A stretch of 64,000 nucleotides of DNA from GCA-2737725 sp033763995 (GCA_033763995.1 JANRJL010000062.1:50118-114117); one strand, 5' to 3'. Shown: positions 9,008 through 18,240, numbered from the stretch's first letter. Program-made: numbers and translations. Notes: a model not told the origin generated them from the letters alone.

Positions 9008-9793
9008 TTATGGCGATGCCAGCGCCGCGCGCTTGAGCTTGATGCTGGAAATGAGTTGAACATTATCGGCCATGAGCGCGTTGCGGCGTTCCGTCACGGC
9101 CGCCAAGACTTCGGCCTGTTGCGCGGCCGAGCGCAAGGGTTTCGATCCGCGAAAATCGAAGCGTCTGGCGATGAAGGCCGAATAAAATTGGTACAAGGTC
9201 GCGTCGCTGCCGCGGTGCGACAGACGCACGATGTCGAACAAGAGAAAATCGCGCGCCGCGAGGTGGGCGTACATCTCGAGAAATTGCGGGCCACTGGCAT
9301 CGCGCACCGGACTTTCGATCAACAGACCGCAACACTCCTTGAGCGCGGCATCGGCTCCGCGCAGCACGCTCATCTCGGCTCCCTCCACATCCAATTTGAT
9401 GAAGCAGGGGCCGGGCAATTTCGCATCGGCCCAGACACGATCAAGCGTCGTGCAGGGCAAGACGTGGTCGCCGCCCACGGCGGTGGACATCCAGTACTCG
9501 TGTTGCGGACGATTGACGCTGATGGTGCCCTCGCGATCCGACAGCGCCGTGATGCGGTAGGGCTCGCCCAACATCGTGTGGATCCGCTGCAAGCTGGGTT
9601 CGTAAGTCGCCTGGGCGTCGATGTTGAGCACATGCAGCCCCGGCCCGATGGAATCGAGGACCGCCAGGGAAAACGTGCCGTCGGCGCAGCCCACGTCGAC
9701 AAGAGTTTGCAAGGGAACGCCGTTGGCGGCCATGATGCTGAGCGGGGCGAGCAGCGTGTCGCGGCTGAACTCAGTGTCGGTCGTACCCCACAT
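9008..9793 (-). CDS. FkbM-family SAM-dependent methyltransferase
   Basis: A 261-residue protein with SAM motif I (LVDVGCADGTFSLAV, residues ~30-45) and the FkbM hallmark FIKLDVEGAEMSVLRGA. The C-terminal ~60 residues are helical and Lys/Arg-rich. It overlaps the upstream permease gene by 23 nt on the same strand, so it is the last cistron of the ABC-transporter operon. FkbM enzymes O-methylate sugars or polyketides. Its link to a small-molecule importer is unusual and may mean only shared transcription. Confidence 0.85.
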   Translation of the reverse strand: MWGTTDTEFSRDTLLAPLSIMAANGVPLQTLVDVGCADGTFSLAVLDSIGPGLHVLNIDAQATYEPSLQRIHTMLGEPYRITALSDREGTISVNRPQHEYWMSTAVGGDHVLPCTTLDRVWADAKLPGPCFIKLDVEGAEMSVLRGADAALKECCGLLIESPVRDASGPQFLEMYAHLAARDFLLFDIVRLSHRGSDATLYQFYSAFIARRFDFRGSKPLRSAAQQAEVLAAVTERRNALMADNVQLISSIKLKRAALASP

Positions 9794-10562
9794 CGCTCGC
9801 GCTCTCGTGCCAATGCCGCAGCAAACGGCGCGACAGCCAGTCGAGAGCCGAATAGATCGCCAACCCCGTCATCCCCAACAGCACGAAGCATGCCAGGGCC
9901 CTGGCCAACTCAAGGCGATAACTTGCTTCAAGAAGCCGCGACGCGAGTCCCGATTGCGCTCCACTGGTGCCAGCCACCATCTCGGCGACTACTGTCCCTA
10001 TCAAAGCCAAACCCCCGGCAATGCGCAAGCCGGTGAGGAAGTGAGGCAGGGTGGATGGCGCCAACAAGCGCAACGAAGTTTGCGTTTTGGTTGCACCATA
10101 GAGGCGGAATAAATCGCGAAGGTTGCGGTCAACGCTTTTGAGTCCAAACAAAGTATTGGAGATCACGGGAAAGACGGCCGCCATCCACGCCAAGATCAAG
10201 AGCACGACGAAAATGTTGTCGACCCAGATAATCACGAAGGGCGCCACGGTGACGATGGGTGTGACCTGAAGGATCACGGCATAGGGAAACAACATCTGCT
10301 CGACGACGCGCGACTGCGAGAGAGCAAAGGCAAACAAAACACCCGTAACCGCGGCCAGAACCAAAGCGGCCAGCGTGACCTGGACCGTGATCCAGAGCGC
10401 CGCGGCGAGTTCAGGAAAATTGTCGATCAGCGCGCTCAAGACCGCCACGGGGCCAGGCAAGATATAGGGCGGAATATCCGCCCACCTCACGCCAAGTTCC
10501 CAGGACGCAAGCACAAGCACGCCGAACAAGCTGGGCAACAGAAGCTGGCCAAATTTAGACAT
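9771..10562 (-). CDS. ABC transporter permease (SsuC/ThiX type)
   Basis: A 263-residue inner-membrane protein with about six transmembrane segments and the BPD_transp_1 loop that contacts the ATPase (RLYGATKTQTSLRLLAPSTLPHFLTGLRIAGGLALIGTVVAEM). It begins with a membrane anchor (LLLPSLFGVLVLASWELGV). The start overlaps the ATPase stop by 8 nt, so translation is coupled. With the downstream-encoded FkbM protein and the upstream ATPase and binding protein it forms one operon reading leftward. Confidence 0.9.
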   Translation of the reverse strand: MSKFGQLLLPSLFGVLVLASWELGVRWADIPPYILPGPVAVLSALIDNFPELAAALWITVQVTLAALVLAAVTGVLFAFALSQSRVVEQMLFPYAVILQVTPIVTVAPFVIIWVDNIFVVLLILAWMAAVFPVISNTLFGLKSVDRNLRDLFRLYGATKTQTSLRLLAPSTLPHFLTGLRIAGGLALIGTVVAEMVAGTSGAQSGLASRLLEASYRLELARALACFVLLGMTGLAIYSALDWLSRRLLRHWHESASDVGYDRH

Positions 10563-11322
10563 GACTGCCCGGCTCCATGACCTGGGACAGAGCAGCCGTC
10601 ACCCGCGCGCATTCGTCGGCGAAGGCATGGGTCTGGCGCAAGTCCGGCGCACGCGCGGCCGGGAGATTAATCGCCAGATCGGCGGCGATGCGCCCGGGGC
10701 GCGGTGACATCACCACCACGCGCTGCGACAGAAAGACCGCTTCGCGCACGCTGTGGGTGACGAATACGACGGTCCAGCGATTGGCCTGCCACAGCGCCAG
10801 AAGGTCGTCATTGAGCTTGAAGCGGGTAAATTCATCGAGGGCCGCGAAGGGCTCGTCCATCAACAGCAGCTTGGGATCGGTCGCGATGGCGCGCGCGATG
10901 GACACCCGCATGCGCATGCCGCCCGAAAGTTGGCGCGGATAAGCCTGCGTGAATTCCGCCAGGCCGACGCGGGCCAGGGCCGTTGCCGCGGCCGCCTGCG
11001 CGCCGCTGCGGCCCGAGATGTCGAGCGGCAAACGGACATTCGCCAGGGCCGTCGCCCAAGGCATCAAGGTGGGGTCTTGAAACACGAAGCCCAAGGCGCC
11101 TGGAGAGCGATCAAAGTTGCGTTGCACATCCCCCTTGCTTGGTGTCATCAGACCGGCCGCGATCCGCAGCAACGTGGACTTGCCGCAGCCCGACGGGCCC
11201 ACCAAGCTGATGAACGAACCCTCGGCGAAGCTCAGGTCAATGCCTTCGACCGCCGTCGTTCCCGAATCGAAGATGTGGCCGACGCGCTGAAGCGCGAGGA
11301 GAGGGGCCTGGGAACGCTCCAT
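10555..11322 (-). CDS. ABC transporter ATP-binding protein (SsuB/TauB/ThiZ type)
   Basis: The preferred start is ATG 11322, 4 nt after the binding-protein stop; an upstream start would overlap that gene. Motifs are Walker A (GPSGCGKST), Q-loop (FVFQDPTLMPW), signature LSGGMRMRVSIARA, Walker B (LLLMDEPFAALDE) and the H-loop THSVREA. Length (255 residues) and sequence match the nitrate/sulfonate/HMP importer ATPases. It energises the permease encoded immediately downstream. Confidence 0.92.
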   Translation of the reverse strand: MERSQAPLLALQRVGHIFDSGTTAVEGIDLSFAEGSFISLVGPSGCGKSTLLRIAAGLMTPSKGDVQRNFDRSPGALGFVFQDPTLMPWATALANVRLPLDISGRSGAQAAAATALARVGLAEFTQAYPRQLSGGMRMRVSIARAIATDPKLLLMDEPFAALDEFTRFKLNDDLLALWQANRWTVVFVTHSVREAVFLSQRVVVMSPRPGRIAADLAINLPAARAPDLRQTHAFADECARVTAALSQVMEPGSHV

Positions 11323-11326
11323 GGGG

Positions 11327-12325
11327 TCAGCGCGCGGGGCGCAGCTCGCGGCCGACACCCTTGCCGACAAAGGCGGCGGTATAGGCGCGGCGATAATCGA
11401 GATCGCGCGGGTAAAGCCCGTCGGCCGCCATGACGTCGAAAAATTCCTTCCACCGAGCGTCCGTCATGATGCCGATTCCGGAGGCCTCCGCGTCACCGCT
11501 ATCGACGATGCCGAAGGCGCGCATCTTGTCGCGGCCGTAGGCCAATAACTCATCTGTCATGTCGGGGTTATCGGTTTTGATGCGCGCATCGGCGGCGCTT
11601 GAATCGCCGTAGAGGTAGGCATACCAGCCCTTGATGGAGGCATCGACAAAGCGCTGGACGAGGCCGGGGTTCGTATCCACGAGCTTGCGCGAGGTGGCGA
11701 TGATCGCCGCATAACTCGCGTAACCCGAGTCCGCCAACAGAAACACCTTGGGTTTCACGCCCACGCGCTCCATCTGGAACGGCTCGCTGGACAAATAGCC
11801 TTGCTGCACGGCGAGTTTGTCGGCCAGGAACGGCGCGATGTTGAAGGTGTAGGGCGCGATCTGGTCGTCGGTGAAGCCGAACTTCGATTTCAGGAACCGC
11901 CAGAATCCGATGCGCGTGTCGGGGCCGATCATGATCTTGCGGCCCTTGAGTCCGGCCAGACTGTCATTGCCCACGCCGGGGTGCGCGATCAAAACCGCCG
12001 GATCCTTCTGGAACATCGCCGCCACGGCGACCATCGGAATATCTTGCGCCACGAAGTTGAGCGGAATGAAGGAATTGGGGGCCATGGCGAAATCGAGCCG
12101 CCCCGCCGCCAACAATTGCGCGTGATTCACTTGCGGCCCACCTTGGCGCAAGGTCACGTCGAGCCCGTGGGCGGCATAAGTGGCGTCGGCCAGCGCCTGA
12201 TAGAATCCGCCATGCTCGGCTTGCGCGCGCCAGTCGGTTCCAAACGCGATCTTGTCTGCACTGTAGGCCGTCTGCACGAAAGTAAAAATCTGCACGGCAA
12301 TAAAAAGGGGAAACTTCCTATCCAT
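11327..12325 (-). CDS. NMT1/THI5-like ABC substrate-binding protein
   Basis: A 332-residue protein with an N-terminal signal (MDRKFPLFIAVQIFTFVQTAYSA) and a type II periplasmic binding fold of the NMT1/ThiY group. It has the N-terminal strand and loop FGTDWRAQAEHGGFYQALADATYAAHGL, then GGPQVNHAQLLAAGRLDFAMA. Relatives bind pyrimidine precursors of thiamine, riboflavin or sulfonates. The GGFYQAL element favours the thiamine-precursor/riboflavin side, but no TPP or FMN riboswitch is visible upstream and no thi or rib gene is adjacent, so the ligand is open. It is the first gene of the importer operon and starts 9 nt after the zeta-like gene. Confidence 0.85.
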   Translation of the reverse strand: MDRKFPLFIAVQIFTFVQTAYSADKIAFGTDWRAQAEHGGFYQALADATYAAHGLDVTLRQGGPQVNHAQLLAAGRLDFAMAPNSFIPLNFVAQDIPMVAVAAMFQKDPAVLIAHPGVGNDSLAGLKGRKIMIGPDTRIGFWRFLKSKFGFTDDQIAPYTFNIAPFLADKLAVQQGYLSSEPFQMERVGVKPKVFLLADSGYASYAAIIATSRKLVDTNPGLVQRFVDASIKGWYAYLYGDSSAADARIKTDNPDMTDELLAYGRDKMRAFGIVDSGDAEASGIGIMTDARWKEFFDVMAADGLYPRDLDYRRAYTAAFVGKGVGRELRPAR

Positions 12326-12334
12326 TAAGAGAGC

Positions 12335-12955
12335 CTATTCGAACCGCTCAGATTTGAGTTGCTCAATAACTTTCGCGATTACTGGGAGGTGCGAGGGATT
12401 CAGAGTGATCGTCCCGCCAGACTTTTCGCCAATTCTTTCAGGCAACTCGCCAGAATTGTCGAATAACGTAGCACGATCCGCCTGACTCAAGAACCATGGT
12501 AGTTGAGCGAGCGAACGCGTATAGCGTTCACGGATTTTCTGCTCTGGAACGTTGTGGCCACCTTTTTTTACCCGCAGCGCGACACGCGCGATATTCATCT
12601 CCACGTTTTCGAGCAGTACATAGGCCAGGCGGACTTCAAAATCGCGTTTCTTGGCCTCCAGGACTAACCTGCGGTATTTTGGTGTCGACAATACCGTCTC
12701 CACTCCGACTGTTTGGTGAGCCTTGATGGATGCCTCGAGCCAGGATTCTATGCGGACGACAGCCTCAATATTGGCTTCCGCGTAGGACAGACGTTCAATC
12801 TTGTTTATACGCGCGGCGAGGACATCAGGGTTGATGATCCAAATACTGCCATCATGCAGGGTAATATTTGCATCTTTGTATAGAGTGCTTTTGCCGGATC
12901 CATTCGGCCCAGCAAAAATCCAGAAAATTGGTCGCTCACCGCTTACCGAGGACAC
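12335..12955 (-). CDS. Zeta-toxin family P-loop kinase-like protein
   Basis: 206 residues with Walker A FAGPNGSGKST (residues ~14-24), a following Asn-Pro-Asp (IINPDV), the VGVETVLSTPKYR block and VALRVKKGGHNVPEQKIRERY, an arrangement typical of zeta-toxin-like kinases. Characterised zeta toxins phosphorylate UDP-N-acetylglucosamine and poison wall synthesis; many chromosomal relatives are untested. The gene is visibly less GC-rich than its neighbours. Its start overlaps by 20 nt the small upstream gene at 12936, the arrangement expected of an antitoxin-toxin pair. Confidence 0.75.
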   Translation of the reverse strand: MSSVSGERPIFWIFAGPNGSGKSTLYKDANITLHDGSIWIINPDVLAARINKIERLSYAEANIEAVVRIESWLEASIKAHQTVGVETVLSTPKYRRLVLEAKKRDFEVRLAYVLLENVEMNIARVALRVKKGGHNVPEQKIRERYTRSLAQLPWFLSQADRATLFDNSGELPERIGEKSGGTITLNPSHLPVIAKVIEQLKSERFE

Positions 12956-13169
12956 CGTCGGCAGAACCTAAAATACGTTCATTCTCTTCACGCGCCCTGC
13001 GGACGTTCTGTTGAAAAATAAAATGCAAGTCGGAATCAAAATTCGCGCTATTCGCACTTATCGTGCTTGTCGGAAATACTCTTGCGCCGACTCTGACCGG
13101 GATTTGGACAACATCTCCCGACGGCTTCGCCGGGCTTGGGCCTAAGTCCCTGATGATCACCTTAATCAT
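12936..13169 (-). CDS. Small protein upstream of zeta-like gene, candidate antitoxin
   Basis: A 77-residue protein with a Pro/Val-rich first half (DLGPSPAKPSGDVVQIPVRVG) and a C-terminal helix (FIFQQNVRRAREENERILGS). It overlaps the zeta-like gene by 20 nt. No DNA-binding motif is obvious. The antitoxin role is inferred only from size, overlap and order; it does not resemble the streptococcal epsilon antitoxin in sequence that I can see. Base composition is AT-richer than the flanking chromosome. Confidence 0.5.
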   Translation of the reverse strand: MIKVIIRDLGPSPAKPSGDVVQIPVRVGARVFPTSTISANSANFDSDLHFIFQQNVRRAREENERILGSADGVLGKR

Positions 13170-13263
13170 TGCCGAACGACCATAACGATATCAAACTTTA
13201 AGTTAATTTAAGCAGTTATACGGCGTTTAGCAAGTTTACGACCCCGCCAGTCTCCACGCGCCG

Positions 13264-14418
13264 TCAAATCTTAAACACGCCGCCGGGTGCGGGGGCGCCT
13301 GCGCCGGCCGGGGCTGCAGCTCCTTTTGGCACCTTGACGGCGGCCTGCTGTTCGATCGGGAAGACCTTGAACAACTCGGGCGGGTTGGCGATGTTCTTCA
13401 TCGGGTGGCGGCCGATGCTGTGGAAGTGGGCCGGCACCTTGTTGCGCGCCGCGTTGGCCACCACGTCCGACACCGTCACGCCGTCCGGATCGCACTTGGG
13501 TTCGATGCGCGCGGCGATGTTCACGCCCTCGCAGAACACGTCGTTGGTGGTGTGGATGACCTCGCCCATGTGCACGCCGATGCGGATGTGGAACTGATCT
13601 TCCGCCGTTTTGCTCTTGTTGTACTCGCCGATGGCCTTTTGGCAGTCCATGGCACACTGCACCGCGCTCTCGGCCGACCGGAAGCGCACCATGAATGCGT
13701 CGCCGATGGTCTTGATGACGGTGCCGCGGTTGCGCACGATTTGCCCGCGCATGATTTCGTTGTGAATCGCCAGTTTCTTGACCATGGCGGCTTCGTTGGC
13801 GCCCATCTGCTTCGAATACCCGACGATGTCGGTGAACATGATGGCCGTGAGCTGGCGCTTGGGATCCTTGTCGGACGCTTGCTCGGAGGCCTCCAAGTCG
13901 GCGTCGCTCGAGCGCAGCTTATCGATGAGGCGCAGCGGGTTGATCATGCGCAGCAAGGGGCCCATGCCGGTCGACAACAGCCAGACCACCGCGCTTTGGC
14001 CGACGCGCGACAGGCCCCAAACGGCGACCGTGGTGAACAACAAGGCGAACCACACCGACTTGGCCTGCACCTGCCAGCCCGGCGTGGTGTAGTCCAAGAC
14101 GAACTTGTTGGTCTGAAAGAGGGTGTAAGCCTGGATGGTCGTGTAGATGTAAATGCCCGCGCAACCCAGCATGCGGACGGGATTGTCGGTATTGACGCGC
14201 AGGAACATCAACGCCAGGAGGCAACCGAAATACACCAGCGTGAGAATGGGCGAGGCCAACTGAATGTCGATGGCGCCGGCGAACATATTGAAAAGCCAGC
14301 CGTCAAAAATGCCCACGTCGCTCACGGCCGGCGGCGGCGGGTTGGAGCCGTACTCGAAGGTCTTTTGCGCCGCGTCGACGGCTTGGCTCGGTACTTGTTC
14401 CTGAGTTTGCTGTTGCAT
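13264..14418 (-). CDS. Membrane-bound class III adenylate/guanylate cyclase
   Basis: A 384-residue protein. The N-terminal ~170 residues contain about four hydrophobic segments (SPILTLVYFGCLLALMFL, MLGCAGIYIYTTIQAY, SVWFALLFTTVAVWGLS, AVVWLLSTGMGPLL). The C-terminal half is a class III catalytic domain: LTAIMFTDIVGYSKQM (first metal Asp), GTVIKTIGDAFMVRF (second metal Asp) and RIGVHMGEVIHTTNDVFCEGVNIAARIE. The tail is Ala/Pro/Gly-rich. It should make cAMP (or cGMP) at the inner membrane. Base specificity cannot be read safely, and no partner gene is adjacent. Confidence 0.9.
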   Translation of the reverse strand: MQQQTQEQVPSQAVDAAQKTFEYGSNPPPPAVSDVGIFDGWLFNMFAGAIDIQLASPILTLVYFGCLLALMFLRVNTDNPVRMLGCAGIYIYTTIQAYTLFQTNKFVLDYTTPGWQVQAKSVWFALLFTTVAVWGLSRVGQSAVVWLLSTGMGPLLRMINPLRLIDKLRSSDADLEASEQASDKDPKRQLTAIMFTDIVGYSKQMGANEAAMVKKLAIHNEIMRGQIVRNRGTVIKTIGDAFMVRFRSAESAVQCAMDCQKAIGEYNKSKTAEDQFHIRIGVHMGEVIHTTNDVFCEGVNIAARIEPKCDPDGVTVSDVVANAARNKVPAHFHSIGRHPMKNIANPPELFKVFPIEQQAAVKVPKGAAAPAGAGAPAPGGVFKI

Positions 14419-14590
14419 CGCCCTGTCCCCAAGATCGCCACAATGCCCTGATTTTACTGGGCCATTGCGGCGTTAACTGTCCCAGATTCCGCGCCGCACT
14501 GTACCCAATCCGGCCGGCGAATGCCATATGTTGGCGGGCGGTTCCGCCGTGATATCAGGGCAATAGCCGAATTATTGTTCCGGAGCGTCC

Positions 14591-15886
14591 ATGAGTATTT
14601 TCACCGCCTCGACCTCTGCCCTTGCTTTGCTGGTTGGACTCGGTCTCGCCGCCTGTCAGCAGCCGGTTCCGGGGGCCGCGCCGCCACCCGCGCCGACGGC
14701 TTCCGAGGCAACACCGGGGGCAGTGAACGCGGACTTTGCGTCGTGGCTCGATGGGCTGCGCAAAGAGGCCGCCCGCAAGGGCATTTCCGGAGCCACGCTG
14801 GACGCCACGTTGGCGGGCCTCCAGCCGATCCCGCGCGTGATCGAATTGGATCGCCGTCAACCGGAATTCACCCAGACCTTCTGGCGCTATATGAATTCGG
14901 CCGTTTCGGCCGGCCGGGTGCGCGATGGGACAGCGCTATTGGCGCAAAACCGGGCTTTGTTGGCGGACATCGAGAAAACCTATGGCGTTCCGGGGCGTTT
15001 CCTCGTGGCCTTCTGGGGCCTGGAGACGAACTACGGGCGCACGCTCGGCGGTTTCAACGTGGTGGGCGCGCTGAGCACGCTCGCGTATGATGGCCGGCGC
15101 AGTAGTTTCTTCCGAAGCGAATTGTTCGATGCCCTCGCGATCATCGATCGCGGCCATATCCGAGCCGACAAGATGGTCGGATCCTGGGCCGGGGCCATGG
15201 GCCAAACGCAATTCATGCCCTCGACGTTCCGCAAGCATGCGGTGGACTATTCGGGCGACGGTCGCATCGACGTGTGGGGCAGCACCGCCGATGCCCTGGG
15301 CTCGGGCGCAAATTACCTCCGCGACCTCGGCTGGGATGGCGCGCGCACGTGGGGACGGGAGGTGCGGTTGCCCGCGAATTTCGATGCCGGACTTGCCAGC
15401 CTCGATAGCGGCGCCGGCGAGACCCAAAAGCCTCTGCCGGAATGGGCGGCGCTCGGCATCGTCAGCGCCGATGGCTCGCCGCTGCCACGTCAACCCTTGA
15501 ACGCCGCGCTGATTTTGCCCGCGGGTCATCGCGGACCGGCGTTTTTGGTTTACGACAACTTCCGCGCCATCCTGAAATGGAACCGCTCGACGTTCTATGC
15601 GCTGGCCGTCGGACATCTGGCCGATCGCATTGTCGGGCAGGGACCGCTCAAGGGGGCGCGCATCGACGACGCGCCGTTGACCCGCGAGCAAGTGACGACG
15701 CTGCAGTCGGGTCTTAGTCGTCTCGGATTTATCGACACCGCGCCCGACGGCGTGCTCGGCAGCAACACGCGATTGGCGGTGCGCAAGTTCCAAAAGGCCC
15801 ATGGCATGGCGCCCGATGGTTATGCCGATGCGGCGCTCGTGCGGGCCGTGACCGAGCGCGCCGGAATCGCCACTCCCAGCACCTGA
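14591..15886 (+). CDS. Lytic murein transglycosylase, MltB/SltB type, with peptidoglycan-binding domain
   Basis: 431 residues. The N-terminus is a lipoprotein signal with lipobox LAAC (Cys22), followed by a Pro/Ala linker. The SLT_2/MltB catalytic domain covers ~45-340, with the predicted catalytic Glu145 in FWGLETNYGR and the MGQTQFMPSTF motif. A PG_binding_1 domain (~360-425, LSRLGFIDTAPDGVLGSNTRLAVRKFQ) closes the protein. It cleaves MurNAc-GlcNAc bonds to 1,6-anhydro products at the outer membrane or septum. It sits with rlpA and dacA on the same strand, a cell-wall remodelling group. Confidence 0.92.
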   Translation: MSIFTASTSALALLVGLGLAACQQPVPGAAPPPAPTASEATPGAVNADFASWLDGLRKEAARKGISGATLDATLAGLQPIPRVIELDRRQPEFTQTFWRYMNSAVSAGRVRDGTALLAQNRALLADIEKTYGVPGRFLVAFWGLETNYGRTLGGFNVVGALSTLAYDGRRSSFFRSELFDALAIIDRGHIRADKMVGSWAGAMGQTQFMPSTFRKHAVDYSGDGRIDVWGSTADALGSGANYLRDLGWDGARTWGREVRLPANFDAGLASLDSGAGETQKPLPEWAALGIVSADGSPLPRQPLNAALILPAGHRGPAFLVYDNFRAILKWNRSTFYALAVGHLADRIVGQGPLKGARIDDAPLTREQVTTLQSGLSRLGFIDTAPDGVLGSNTRLAVRKFQKAHGMAPDGYADAALVRAVTERAGIATPST

Positions 15887-15967
15887 CGGAGGCTTGGGGT
15901 TGCTTTTGCCGAGTCGAGCCGCTAAATTGCTAGGGATTGTGGTTTCATCAGGTCGCTCCCCAACATA

Positions 15968-16966
15968 ATGCGGTTTCTTCGACGCCTGCTCGGCGCTCCC
16001 CAGACCTCGGCTGTGTTGCTGCTGACCGCTTTGGTTTCGGCCTGCACGACCGGTCGCGCGCCACCGCCGGAAAAGCCCGGTGAATCGGCCGGCTTGCCCG
16101 AGGGTGGCATCTACAAGGTGGGCACGCCCTATCAAGTGGAGGGTGTGTGGTATTATCCGTCGGAAGATTACTCCTACGTGGAGGAGGGCATCGCCTCTTG
16201 GTATGGCCCCGATTTCCACGGCAAGCGCACCGCCAACGGCGAGCGTTACGACATGAATGCCATGACGGCGGCCCACCCGACGTTGCCCATGCCGAGTGTC
16301 GTCAACGTGACGAACCTGGAAAACGGGCGGTCGGTGAAACTGCGCATCAATGACCGCGGGCCGTTCAAAAGCCGCCGCATCATCGACGTGTCGCGGCGCG
16401 CCTCGCAACTGTTGGGCTTCCAAGAGAACGGCACGGCGCGCGTGCGCGTGCAGATCGACACGCAGGAAAGCCTGACCATCAAGAACCAATTCCTCGCCAA
16501 GAACCCGGGCGACATGCCGCAAATCGCGGCCGCGCCGCGCGCGGCGATTTCGGCCAGCCCGCTGGCCCCCATGTCGGTGAGCGATCTTCCCGCCCCCAAA
16601 TCGGCGGCGGGCGGGCGAACACCTCCGAAGACGGCCGGGAAGGCTCCGCCCAAGGTCGCCACGTCGACCGTGCCGGACTTGGCCCAAACCCCACAGCAGG
16701 CCATTCCCGGGAAAGCGCGCATCGACCTGCCGGCCGGAACAGGCGTTTACATTCAAGCCGGCGCCTTCGTCGATCCCGCCAATGCCCACCGCCTGGAACA
16801 GCAACTGCGCGAGTTCGGCAACGTGTTCGTTCTGACGACCACCGTGGACGGCAAACAGCTCTACCGCGTGCGGCTGGGGCCCTTGCAGGACAACACCGGC
16901 GCCGAGGACTTGCTGAAACAGGTGCGCGACTACGGTTACGACGACGCGCAGATCGTCAGATTCTGA
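15968..16966 (+). CDS. rlpA: RlpA septal-ring lipoprotein with SPOR domain
   Basis: 332 residues with a lipobox ending at Cys26 (LVSAC). The double-psi beta-barrel domain is recognisable from GIASWYGPDFHGKRTANGERYDMNAMTAAHPTLP and VKLRINDRGPF, with the conserved His and Asp of catalytic RlpA. A Pro/Ala/Lys linker leads to a C-terminal SPOR domain (YIQAGAFVDPANAHRLEQQL...YRVRLGPL), which binds denuded glycan at the septum. Characterised homologues are lytic transglycosylases on such glycan. It lies between mltB-like and dacA genes. Confidence 0.95.
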   Translation: MRFLRRLLGAPQTSAVLLLTALVSACTTGRAPPPEKPGESAGLPEGGIYKVGTPYQVEGVWYYPSEDYSYVEEGIASWYGPDFHGKRTANGERYDMNAMTAAHPTLPMPSVVNVTNLENGRSVKLRINDRGPFKSRRIIDVSRRASQLLGFQENGTARVRVQIDTQESLTIKNQFLAKNPGDMPQIAAAPRAAISASPLAPMSVSDLPAPKSAAGGRTPPKTAGKAPPKVATSTVPDLAQTPQQAIPGKARIDLPAGTGVYIQAGAFVDPANAHRLEQQLREFGNVFVLTTTVDGKQLYRVRLGPLQDNTGAEDLLKQVRDYGYDDAQIVRF

Positions 16967-17037
16967 CCGCTCCCCCGCCGCAATGCATGCACGATCCGTA
17001 GGTATATAGCCTTCTATCTTGAGCTAGGACGACCGCG

Positions 17038-18240
17038 ATGAAATCAGCCATCTCCCTTTTGATCGCCGCGTTGCTGTGGGGCGCGCCGGCCATGGCCGCG
17101 CCCATCGCCATCGACGCGCGCGAGTACATCCTGGTGGACTTCCAGACCGACACTGTCTTGGTCGCCAAGAATGCCGATGAGCGCATGCCGCCGTCGTCCA
17201 TGAGCAAGCTCATGACGGCCTTCATGGTCTTCGAGGCCTTGAAGGCGGGGCGTCTGTCCTTGGACGACGAACTGGGCGTCTCGGAAAACGCCTGGAAAAT
17301 CGGCGGCGCGGCCTCGGGCGGGTCGACCATGTTCCTGAACCCGGGCGACAAGGTGAAGGTCGAGGATTTGCTGCGCGGCATGATCATCCAGTCGGGCAAC
17401 GATGCTTGCATCGTGCTGGCGGAAAACCTGGCGGGCAGCGAGGAGGCCTTCGGCGAGCAAATGACGGCGCGCGCCAAGGAACTCGGCATGGCCGGCAGCA
17501 ACTTCGTCAACGCCACCGGCCTGCCGCACCCCGATCACTACACCACCCCGCGCGATCTCGGCATCCTGGCGCGGCGGATCATCTCGGACTTCCCCGAGTA
17601 CTACTCGCTCTACAGCGAGACCTCGTTCACCTACAACGGCATCCAGCAGGGCAACCGCAACCCGCTGCTCTACAAGGTCGGCAGCGGCGCCGACGGCCTC
17701 AAGACCGGCCACACCGAGGCCGCCGGCTACGGCCTCACGGCCTCGGCCATCCGCAACGGGCGCCGCCTGATCATGGTGGCCAACGGCATGGCCAGCATCA
17801 AGGCGCGCGAGGAGGAAACCTCCAAGCTGGTCGACTGGGGCTTCCGCGAGTTCACCAACCGCAGCCTGTTCGCGGCCGGCGACAAGGTGACCGACGCCGA
17901 GATTTGGCTGGGCGACAAGGCCTCGATCCCGCTCGTGATCGCCAAGGACGTGGTCGTCACGCTGCCGCGTTCGGCGGCGCAGAACCTGGCCATGAAAGCC
18001 GTCTATGAAGGCCCGCTGCCGGCGCCCGTCGAAAAAGACGCGGTGGTTGGAAATCTGGTGATCGAGGCCAAGGACATGGAGCCGATCAAGATTCCGCTGC
18101 ACGCGGGCGAGGCCGCGGGGCGGTTGGGCTTCTTTGGGCGTCTCAAGGCCGCGGCCTCCTACATTTTCCTGGGCCCGCCCCAAGGCCCCGCTTTGGAAAT
18201 CACTCCGGCGCAGCCCCAGCCCCAAGCCACGACGCCGTAA
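17038..18240 (+). CDS. dacA: D-alanyl-D-alanine carboxypeptidase (PBP5/DacA family)
   Basis: 400 residues with a cleavable signal peptide (cleavage near AMAA-PI). The three serine-acyltransferase motifs are present: S54-x-x-K57 (SMSK), S118-G-N and K221-T-G. The C-terminal PBP5_C domain (~280-365) and a weak amphipathic end (LKAAASYIFLG) suggest peripheral membrane attachment. It removes the terminal D-Ala from pentapeptides. It is followed by tmk and holB, the usual order in alphaproteobacteria. Confidence 0.95.
   Translation: MKSAISLLIAALLWGAPAMAAPIAIDAREYILVDFQTDTVLVAKNADERMPPSSMSKLMTAFMVFEALKAGRLSLDDELGVSENAWKIGGAASGGSTMFLNPGDKVKVEDLLRGMIIQSGNDACIVLAENLAGSEEAFGEQMTARAKELGMAGSNFVNATGLPHPDHYTTPRDLGILARRIISDFPEYYSLYSETSFTYNGIQQGNRNPLLYKVGSGADGLKTGHTEAAGYGLTASAIRNGRRLIMVANGMASIKAREEETSKLVDWGFREFTNRSLFAAGDKVTDAEIWLGDKASIPLVIAKDVVVTLPRSAAQNLAMKAVYEGPLPAPVEKDAVVGNLVIEAKDMEPIKIPLHAGEAAGRLGFFGRLKAAASYIFLGPPQGPALEITPAQPQPQATTP

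Noticed and set aside
11327..12325. Naming the importer as thiamine-precursor ThiXYZ
   Set aside because: Family resemblance only; no TPP riboswitch, thi genes or diagnostic ligand residues could be confirmed.
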